Assembly: GCA_001466705.2 (NCBI GenBank)
Contig: LATX02000201.1
Location: 1 to 64,000 of the forward strand
Direction: 5' to 3'
From: Moniliophthora roreri
Lineage: Eukaryota; Basidiomycota; Agaricomycetes; Agaricales; Marasmiaceae
DNA length: 64,000 nucleotides
Shown here: one piece after another, positions 56,002 through 64,000 of the stretch
Position numbering within the stretch: the stretch's first letter is position 1
Layout: the number at the start of each line of letters is the position of its first letter
Notes under the pieces: generated by a model
Seen by the model: the letters and a program-made list of their open reading frames with translations, nothing else
Told to the model about the DNA's origin: nothing
Databases searched by the model: none
Translations under genes and position numbers: made by a program

Positions 56002-58123
56002 ATGAAGAAAATCACGGAGATTACGCAAATTTTCCGCTCGGAGAAGGAGAGGAAGGCAACATCAAACGCAACGCCTTCCTCTTCTGTTCAGCGGGTATCA
56101 TTATGGCGACGCCTCTTCCCCATACACAGACGACACCCAAACAAATCCAACAGTATAACGGTAGCCGTGGAATTCCCGAGCACCGAGCATCCATATAAGG
56201 CCGACTTTGAACACATCACTCTCACGCCGGAACCTACATCGTCATTACCAGTTCGAGCTTTAGACCGGGCACCGGATCCTCTTCACGACTTTGACTATAC
56301 CCCGTATCATCCAGATCACAGCACCCCACGCTGTACACCATGCTGTCGAAATTCTCGGCATCCCGTCATCCCAGTCGCAGTGCCACAGGGCGTATATCCA
56401 TGCTGTATACCACTACCGACCCATTATTCCACACATCCTAATCCTTACCGCTCCCGATACGACTACCATACATCATCCAAGGCTTATTATCAGTACCCAC
56501 ATACTACGCAATGGTTCGCTCCGCCCCATGGCCAACTTCAGATACCACGGGAAGTACGACCACATTGGGAACAAGACCACCGACAAGATCCTTATTCCGC
56601 TCCTCACACCTCGTTTCTTCCGCGGCCTCGAGCTTCAATGTGGCGACGTTCATATGACAGACGATATCTGTCGAACCGTCGTGGAGGCTTTGACATCCCA
56701 GAAATGACTGCTTCAGAGGTCTCTCTGCAAGCGCAAGCATTCCTACCCCGCAGCGATCTTCAACCCTTGATTCGACCTGCCGAAGGAGAGAGCTTGATTC
56801 CTCCACCTGTTTCGCGAGTGGAGCTCTCCAGTTTTGACTCCACATGTGATCCGCTACGGTCGCAGCCCCTCACCTTCCAAGGCATCAATCACACACAAAA
56901 GAATCAAGGTCTACATCTTCCTCTTCCCCACCAACCTTCTCCATCCGCGACACCGGAAATACTGCGCCTTTTTGTGCAAGCCAAGATCTGCGAAGAATGC
57001 TACACCCTCATCTTCACGCCTTCCGTGAAAGTCGCTTTATCAAAGCTGGAACATTTCATACCTTACCTTGAAGAAGGGTTTGACGGAGAGAAAACGCTAC
57101 ACCTGATACCTGTTCCTCGTCAGATGAAGGAAACGCTGCGTATCATCCAATGGTTACCGGAGGAGTGTGAATTCCATCTCACTCGTAGTTCCACGACCTC
57201 GACGTCAACCTGTCAGACCCACGGGTTCGCTGAACTAGGGACATGGCAGTTGGATGTTTTCTCGAACGGGCATATGGTGTATCATGGGTTGCGGAGTAAC
57301 AATACACCGCGTGGTTGGGAGATTCTACGATCGATATCAGTTCTTGAATCGGAGGTTGTAAGGAAGAAGACGAGGTACGTACTCTTTCATCATCCTAATT
57401 GCAAGTCTGTCTTGTACTGACTCGGCTTTTGCATCGGGGTATTATAGGAAACTGAAACGAATGCAGACTGATTACAATGGATACCCGGTTCTTCCGAGCG
57501 TTACTCCGTCCACAAGCCAAACGTGTAGCCCGTCAAGCTCAGTAGCGACGTTTAACTCTCCGGTTAGGGACAAGGACAACCTGGAGGGTCATTTCGCGGA
57601 ATCAGAGACTGCCCCCACAGAGCTATCAGAGGAGCTTGTACATTTCCATGCGCTCAATTCCAAGGACGCTCCTGCACCACTTCCCAAACTGGACTTGGTT
57701 AACCCGCAGATTTTGAGGAAGGAGAGGTAAGCTATTTAACTTCTCCCACTAAATCGGAAGCTGACTCGCGAGACAACCAGTCCATTGTCCGATGACTGGG
57801 TCCCAACGGTGCCTAATATTCCCGAGCCCGAGGATGTGCGGCTAGAATGGCCAGTCGATGGCTCTCTCACGCCGTCAGCTGAGCGATTTTACGCATCTCC
57901 TTCTATACCATCACCTGCTCCCACCAGAATCATCCCTCCCGAGTCACATCCGCTGCCGGGCGACGAACATCCCAAGCCCAAGAACTCGAAGAGCGCACGC
58001 AAGCCCTTGTCGAGGCATACTCAATCTTTTCGAGAATTGGAAGGTGAAGCGACACCGGATAAGCCTTGTGAATGCACCCACATTACTTCGCCAGGCTTGC
58101 CGATGAATGCTTCAGGCCCATAG
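56002..58123 (+). CDS. unrecognised large protein, Pro/His/Tyr-rich then globular
   Basis: Three exons, 56002-57374, 57448-57726 and 57781-58123, join in frame to 664 residues starting MKKITEITQIFRSEKER. The first third is rich in Pro, His, Tyr and Arg with a Cys patch (CTPCCRN). A globular part follows (ILRLFVQAKICEECYTLIF, then VPRQMKETLRIIQWLPEE, then GTWQLDVFSNGHMVYHG). The end is Ser/Pro-rich. I do not recognise the family. The TAG at 58121-58123 is followed in the same frame by about 55 more codons rich in Arg, Pro and Ser, so the true 3' end may lie beyond a missed intron. Confidence 0.6.
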
Positions 58124-58464
58124 TCAGCGTCAGAAGATCGTCCTGCAGAGTATCGGAATTCTCCCAAAGTTGCGACTATCCAACCAAGGCAAATCAACGA
58201 GATATCATCACCGAGAGCTCGAAAAGCCTCAGAACCTAATCAGGCGCCTGCGCGGCCAGTGCGACCGCCACGCTCCACCTTGAGAGGCAACTGAAAGGGG
58301 AAGGCCCAAGCGCCAGATTTCCCTCCTCTAAATGAAACGTGCGAAGTAGAAATGGGAACCTTTTCCAGCGAGAAGAGCCTCCTGGTCGTCGCTCTCAGTA
58401 TCATCCCATTCCACGGTATAACTCGAGACCAACCGGTTGCTGCTAGGTGGTCGCCCGGTTAAAA

Positions 58465-58795
58465 TGGATCTATTTGCGTGGTATTCAAAGGCGATATTGG
58501 GAGTGGTTTCGTGTACGTGGTGAATGCAGAAGACGATCCGAGTCTGAAAGCATTATGTATGTGGGCAAGAGCTATTGAAGCAGAGAAGATGTTGTCGGCT
58601 ACGTCGTACGCCAGGTGAGTGTGTTTATAGTACATTTTGATAAAAGTGATAATAACCACGTACGGGAATAGGTGCCTACTGGAAGAACCATCTTTGGACG
58701 TGCTTGAGAAAGCGTTGGAAAAACAGGATTCTTCAGCAGTAGTCCGCCGTCGTGCTACAGCCGACACAACCCAGACCCCGGAAGCACCCAGCTAA
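58465..58795 (+). CDS. partial gene, unrecognised; two exons visible
   Basis: Two exons read SICVVFKGDIGSGFVYVVN through SATSYAR (to 58614), then, after an intron 58615-58671, CLLEEPSLDVLEKALEK, ending in TAA at 58795. The splice sites are good (gtgagt, aatag) and the frame is kept, so this is probably a real gene end. The start is not clear; it may be the 3' part of the gene upstream, or a separate small gene. No domain is recognised. Confidence 0.4.
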
Positions 58796-59537
58796 TCCAT
58801 CACATTCCTTTCTTCCATAATCAAACATCCGAGGTGGAACTTGCAGTCAACCCTCTGACCATCGTCCATGGCATCTTTGACGTTCTCCAAGAGTCCGTCA
58901 CCTCGTTACTCGCTGTTGCTTGGTCACCCGATAGACAAGGACATATTCGTATTCTCTTCCGGGGCGATAATGCGACAAAATTTTCGGAGGTAGTGGATGC
59001 AAGTAGTGCGTTCACAGGCAGTTTGCGAGTGAGAACTGTTGAAATAGGAGATCGACTCCCCTCTCAGCTATTTGGTCTCCTAGGTGAGTTTACTTTACCC
59101 ACGTACGCGTATCTTGACGAAGGGGGCTAATGGATCGAGATAACAGGTGCTTTGTAGACAGAAGAAGCCAAAGATTGATAACGCGGAATCATACATTATG
59201 GAACTTAGTGATAGAGTAGGGCAGCAAACGTAGGATAATGAAAACGACGCTATAATTTTTGGCGGATATCTGCCATGGTTTTGAACAGAAAATGAGCTGA
59301 GGGAACCGTGAGGCCGATATCGCTCCGATTTCTCCCCCTTCTACTATACTTCGTTCTTGTTACTTCTCTACTTCTCCTTGACATTTTCAAAATTAATCTA
59401 TGTTGTGGCCTTTGGTAAGTTGACAGTGATCTGTATAGTACACATCTGAAATGTCCTACATTAGTCCTTTGCTGCAGTATCAAGTCCGAGTCCGTTTGAT
59501 TCAGATTGCCACTTGTCCAGTTTTCTGCCGCGTCTCG
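58796..59537. other. no gene supported
   Basis: A 98-codon open stretch at 58834-59130 on the plus strand has alternating hydrophobic and charged residues and could be part of the upstream gene. I could not support it. Confidence 0.35.
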
Positions 59538-60912
59538 TCACTGTAGCCGATTTCCTGAGTCCATCTGAATTCTCTCTTCGTTTTCATGGTTCTGCATGGG
59601 ATTTACGGGTCCTGAACCGCTTTCATGATCTCGCATACTCGGGAACGTTTCGAACTGGACTCTTGACATTGGGTTGGTGAAACTTTGAGCATCGTTTGAG
59701 CTCATGGATGCAGCTTCTACCCGAGCACTAATGAGCGCAAATGCTATGCCTGCTACACTTGGATAGGTGTTTGCAAAGACCGGCCCAATAGCACTACTAA
59801 AAGCAAATGTTGCAATGAAAACCAAGCCCCATGCGCTGTTGGATGAAGAAGGATAACTTGAATAACAGCTACGTAGAGAATAGAAGAGACATACGAATAG
59901 ATGAAAGCACTTTCAATGAAGATTGCTAAGACGTGCTTTAAAAAGCGGCCTTGAGTTGAAAAATATCTGGGTATCGTTTGACTCACCGTTAACCTGCTGG
60001 ATCCAGGTGCATGGAGGTTCAAAGAAGTATGTACTTCATTCATCGACGAGATACGTGATCCAATCAGAGCTGAATAGTGTGAGTCCAACAAGCGGAAATT
60101 ATATGAGCGCCGGCCTTACCTGTGCTGTACACGTTGGTCCTGTTAGGGCGTCGACAGAGATAAGTCATCTCTTATGCCGAAAGAACAACACGCACAGGGC
60201 TACGAAGATGACCTCGGCCACGACCCATGGCCTCCCTCCTTTCACCAGGATATCTCCTGCAGAGAGGCGGTCCTTGAGAGGTACAACGATCCCGCCAATT
60301 GCTGCTACTATTCAATCCAGAAATGGGATATTAGCCCACACCATGTGGAAAGACAAGTCAGAGATTATTGACCTAGGTAGCCCATGATTGTGAGACAAGG
60401 AAATATGACGACAGGTATGTTAAAAGCCCATATAATCCATAGACGATACACCTGATGTTTAGATGAGTCGTTCACTTCCTCGTTAAATGTTAGAGATGGC
60501 CGTACCATCAAACTGTCGGCTATGAGAATGGTAAAACTGAGAAATACAACCCTCGTAACACGAGAGGCCGTAGAAGGGTCGTTATAATATTCAACAGGTT
60601 GTGTTCCATCCTTGAATCCAACGAAGGCCTGAAAGAGATCGAAGATTGTCAAGAGCCAATGCTATAATTGCATGAGATCCACTGGATTGTTGCAGAGATG
60701 TACAGGAAACTCACACCCGTGACAAATATGAAGACACCCAGTGCACCCACAATCATAGGACTTCTGGGTCGACTAGCATCTCCGCTTCTCCTATAGCGTC
60801 TTCGGATAAAAGTAATGGTAGCAACAGAGGTAAGAAACAAGAAAAAGCCGTAGAATAAAGTCTCAAGGACAACTATGATGAGGCTTTGAGTTATCAATGG
60901 ATCTGCTGACAT
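59538..60912 (-). CDS. seven-helix membrane protein, divergent member
   Basis: Minus strand from the ATG at 60912 (MSADPLITQSLIIVVLETLFYG). Exons in order: VATITFIRRRYRRS and VGALGVFIFVTG, then FQAFVGFKDGTQPVEYYNDP, then VYRLWIIWAFNIPVVIF, then DILVKGGRPWVVAEV, then TNVYSTALIGSRI (a small exon placed by the family pattern), then FLKHVLAIFIESAFIYS, and a last exon with PSVAGIAFALISARV and a hydrophilic tail ending at 59538. This is the common mushroom family in which VYRLWIIW and GIAFxLI are diagnostic. The splice joining HAPGSSRLT to the next exon does not work in frame as I read it, so one junction, or a lesion there, is uncertain. CpG content is normal. Confidence 0.65.
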
Positions 60913-62389
60913 GGGGGGGAGAAGATTAAAGTTACTTGAGTGTCATGTCTCTACCGTGCTATATATCAACTTCTATGCGTTTCGTTGGTGCTAATTGTGG
61001 AGGTCAGTTGGAGACGACACCTTTTCTATAATTCCAGCGTGTCTCTATACAGGGTGACAGATACGACAGCTGCACGACAGTTGATATCAAGTAACCATCT
61101 TCTTTGCGGCAGTGATACCATCATTCAGTAGGCGCTTGTTTTTCCATTCCGCAAAATTACGTATTCGCCAATTTTAATTCTTGGGTGAGGGCAAGGGTAG
61201 CATAGAGTGAAGAGCTGCTCGTGATGGGAGACGACAAGAAGTGACGGCCGCGTCGGCACTTTGGCGGCGCTTCATCATATTCGTCAGCAACCATGACAAC
61301 GGCTCTACTGTATTATATTGCTCACATTGCTCCCGGCACCACATCAGCAAAAACCAGAAAGTGCTATAACCTAGCTCCAGGGGGATTATAACCTGGTTGT
61401 GGCCTGGTTTGTGGGTGTTATGACTGGTTTTAAGGGTCATAATACCCTGCAGGTCGATTATAAACCCTGGGGAATCCATTATAGCACTACACGGTTTTTG
61501 CTGATGCACCTGCATCAAATAAGGAAGCGTCAAAGCTGATGTTAAATAGAGGATATCTCGCCCTTTTGCAGTTTTCGGTAACGGCCGAACAAGTTCTCGG
61601 ATTTGACCGTGTGACCGTCACTTTTGACAAGCTCTCAGAAGACATTGAGACTGTGTATAGCTTGGCGGTACCGAGAAAGCGCGTTTACGTGCAACTACCA
61701 TTGCTGACGTGACTGTGACATTTAGTCGGAAATTTTAAATGGCCGAGCAGACCCTGGAAACGGTCAAAATGGCGTTGCAGATATGCTCTAATATGAGATT
61801 CGGATTAGGAGCCGTCACGACGGATTCTTATGCATTTTCAACAACCTCAAAAGCTATTAGCTGTGCTGACCTGAGTTCATAGTATGAACAGAAAATCACA
61901 TCAACTTGATGATGACTTCAAATTTCTTATAGGTGGTCGCAAATGACCTCGAGATACAACCGGCAAGATGGGCGGAATCATTCAGTAACATCTTATCTGC
62001 TGGAGTCACAACCACTATTGATTATCTTAACCTGACAGTGAATGTATTGTCAGGATAGCTTGAACATTAATTCTACACTGACAAATTTCAAGGCTTGCTA
62101 TTGACTGACTTTGAATGGAAAGGATGCTGAAGGCTGAGGTAATGCAGGAGTGTTGCAGGGTACTAAGTCTATGTATACAGTATGGCATGTTCTGATGAAG
62201 AATCCATGTTGCCCCTTTTACTGTCTGTCCTAAAGTAAAAAAAAAATGTGTACAATCATTTTCACTACTGTCTGAGTCTCACCACAGACTAAGCAAGAAC
62301 TGCATCAGAGTTAGGAGCAACCATTGTATATGAAGGAATCTATGGACTTTATTTGCACTGTAACATCTAATAGCAACACAATCCAACAC
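60913..62389. other. gene-free stretch with a MITE
   Basis: Normal CpG to about 61820, then CpG-poor towards copy E. Only the small inverted-repeat element at 61341-61506 stands out. The 119-codon open stretch on the minus strand over that element is a by-product of it. Confidence 0.4.
61341..61506. mobile_element. MITE-like inverted-repeat element, about 165 bp
   Basis: Left arm CATCAGCAAAAACC (61342-61355), right arm the reverse complement (to 61506), both followed inward by GTGCTATAA after a few mismatched bases, so the imperfect arms are about 30 bases. The direct repeat GCACC at 61336-61340 and 61506-61510 may be a target-site duplication; it overlaps the arm by one base. The centre is rich in ATAAC and CTGG-type short repeats and is not coding. 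Confidence 0.65.
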
Positions 62390-64000
62390 AATCTATGCAA
62401 CTTCTACCTCTCCTGGGTCCTTCACTCTCTCTGCTGATGAGCAGGCCTCAATGTTAGCTGTCTGTGCATGTGATCTGATATCTGAATTCCTGGATTCTGA
62501 ACCTCCACCATTGGCAAAGTGAAGACTTGACACAACTTGGTCTGTGCTTGTATATTCAACAGTTTTGCCTCCAACTGCCCATATGATGCTCAAGGTTGGG
62601 GCAATTCCCTATGAGGAGCATTTCAAGTTAGTTCTCAACAACAAGGGAAACATTTTACATACAGCAACTTGATATGTGACAATCCAAAGTGAAAAGGGTG
62701 CTAAACCTTTATTGTCTGGATCAACCAATTCTTGGAGGACTATGGCAGCAATCAGGAAGGTGGGGTATAGGAGCCCACTCTCAAGTCTAACAAGTTACGA
62801 GTGAGAAAAAGTCCTGTAAATTGAAGGAGAGTTGAAAATCATACATAATAACTATAATTGTCTTGTACTTGGCTGTAACAGCAGGTCCCAAATGTTTCTG
62901 TGGTTCTCTGCTGTGCCACCATAAGTGACCAGCTACAGAAAACAGTAGATTAATGCCTGGTTCTCATTTATCAGATGGAACTAACCTGTGAGCAATGTCA
63001 AAGTGATATTAACACCCATATCTGCAAGCCAGAATGCAGTGTCTATAGTTTTGCCCTGGCCAAATAGTTGTACTTCTGCAAGATCAGCAGTGTTGCTGAT
63101 ACTAATGACCATGAATACAGAGGCAACAATTTCACAGACTGGTATCAGGACCAGAATGAGCTTGGTAATGTCCTCAAATTAGAGGAATACTTACCAGCCA
63201 GTGTAACCATAAGAAAGATCATTGGAAATGCAACACATTTGGATGAGTTCCACATCACATAGCAGCAGTGGAGCTGACTCAAGAATGAGCTTGGGAATCC
63301 ATGAAGTAGAGTTACCACAAAGGACATACTAGCATTATATCTGCCATAGTTCTATTGAATGGATTAGCCAGTAGATTTGAATGCATAAACAAAGTGGGCT
63401 TACACCAGGCATAGTGGCAGAACCATTTCAAGAGCACTAGAACACCCTCAGTTGCAGCAAATCTGTATAAGTAACTCCTGACATACACTATGATTGGCCC
63501 CACAGCATCAAGCTGTAGATATGCCAAAAATGATTCCCAGTCCTGATTTTTTGTAAATGTAAACTCCAAGATTGCTTGTTGGGCATAATCAAAGGTAAGC
63601 ACAATGTTATTGGCACTTGTCAGAGTAAAGAGTGCTATGGTGAAGAACATATAGAGCACTCTGTTTGGGCAATCTTGTCAGTGGATGAGAATATGGAGTG
63701 AAATGATAAATAGGATAGTGTAGATGCCTGGTATAGGTTACATATCAGATGCTTACAGTGACTGCTGAATTGTTTGAGCTTACCATAGACATAAAACATA
63801 ACCTAGAGAAATAGTAGGGTCCTGAGAAGGGGAAACTGATAGGAAGAGAAAACATACAGTGAGATTAACCATTGGCTGCACCAGGATAGTGGTGACTGTA
63901 TTGAAAGGTGTAATATCTTCTTCTGTTACAGAGGAGTTGGACATGTTATATGATTAGTGTAGGGAATGCAATGATTCAAGCTTCACTTTTATACTCTTCA
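62390..64000 (-). repeat. dispersed repeat copy E, cut by the window end
   Basis: CpG-poor segment with membrane protein copy E. Homology with the DNA downstream of copies A, B and D is lost soon after the stop codon. The upstream part continues beyond the window. Confidence 0.65.
62393..63944 (-). pseudogene. seven-helix membrane protein, copy E (nonsense mutation)
   Basis: Minus strand, starts MSNSSVTEEDITPFNTV, with the usual 19-nt second exon (VMFYVYG) near 63781-63799 and the third exon GIYTILFIISLHIL. TGA at 63678-63680 interrupts that exon; copy A keeps CGA there and copies B, C and D have CAA, so it is a CpG C-to-T event. The rest is recognisable, including HYAW, ILTLLTG-type, GHLWWHSRE and the last exon with GIAPTLSIIWAV. 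In that exon CGG has become TGG (62579-62581), as in copy A. Confidence 0.75.

Noticed and set aside
61174..61533. 119-codon minus-strand open frame
   Set aside because: It is formed mostly by the inverted-repeat element at 61341-61506.
669..63944. Classic ascomycete RIP as the cause of decay
   Set aside because: The visible changes fall at CpG, not mainly at CpA, so CpG methylation with deamination fits better. A context count could overturn this.
1..64000. CRISPR array, rRNA or tRNA genes
   Set aside because: No regularly spaced repeats, no rRNA-like blocks and no convincing T-loop plus anticodon arm were seen by eye; a tRNA search program would be needed to exclude tRNAs.

Overview
This window comes from a filamentous basidiomycete, almost certainly an Agaricomycete mushroom. 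The genes are split by many 45-60 bp introns with GT...AG ends. The recognisable proteins are an AA9 polysaccharide monooxygenase cluster, a WOPR regulator, a Misato/DML1 protein and several mushroom-type seven-helix membrane proteins. All calls come from reading the sequence; no database search was run.

Layout. 0.2-4.2 kb: a CpG-poor repeat carrying a dead seven-helix membrane protein gene (copy A), a small inverted-repeat element and a solo LTR. 7.2-7.7 kb: a small beta-trefoil inhibitor-like gene. 8.2-16.2 kb: three divergent, damaged members of the same membrane protein family. 16.9-17.8 kb: a fragment of a helical-repeat protein. 18.1-22.0 kb: repeat copy B, running into the upstream region of a 15-exon gene (22.1-27.4 kb) for a 1505-residue protein with an MLKL-like N-terminal bundle, an intact kinase domain and a fungal C-terminal domain. 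27.8-30.5 kb: copy C, inverted. 30.9-32.5 kb: zinc alcohol dehydrogenase. 34.2-37.4 kb: copy D, inverted, followed by a fuller but damaged helical-repeat gene (37.7-39.4 kb). 43.3-44.4 kb: WOPR regulator. 45.4-47.5 kb: DML1. 48.4-50.0 kb: a protein with repeated SLPG/LPDE motifs. 50.3-55.1 kb: three tandem AA9 genes, the third dead. 56.0-58.8 kb: unrecognised Pro-rich and acidic proteins. 59.5-60.9 kb: another membrane protein gene. 61.3 kb: a small inverted-repeat element. 62.4-64.0 kb: copy E.

The main result concerns copies A-E. Each keeps a TATA-like box and the same exon plan, but each carries a nonsense or frameshift lesion. At three different arginine codons the copies differ as CGA/TGA/CAA or CGG/TGG, the pattern expected from deamination of methylated CpG on either strand. 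Copies A and B also share about 1.3 kb that in B leads into the kinase gene; in A the CpG sites of that stretch have nearly all turned into TpG or CpA. A solo LTR with perfect 5-bp target duplications lies in copy A and still contains CpG, so it probably arrived after the decay. The window therefore records duplication, CpG-directed silencing and decay, and later insertions, around a candidate cell-death or innate-immunity-type kinase gene.
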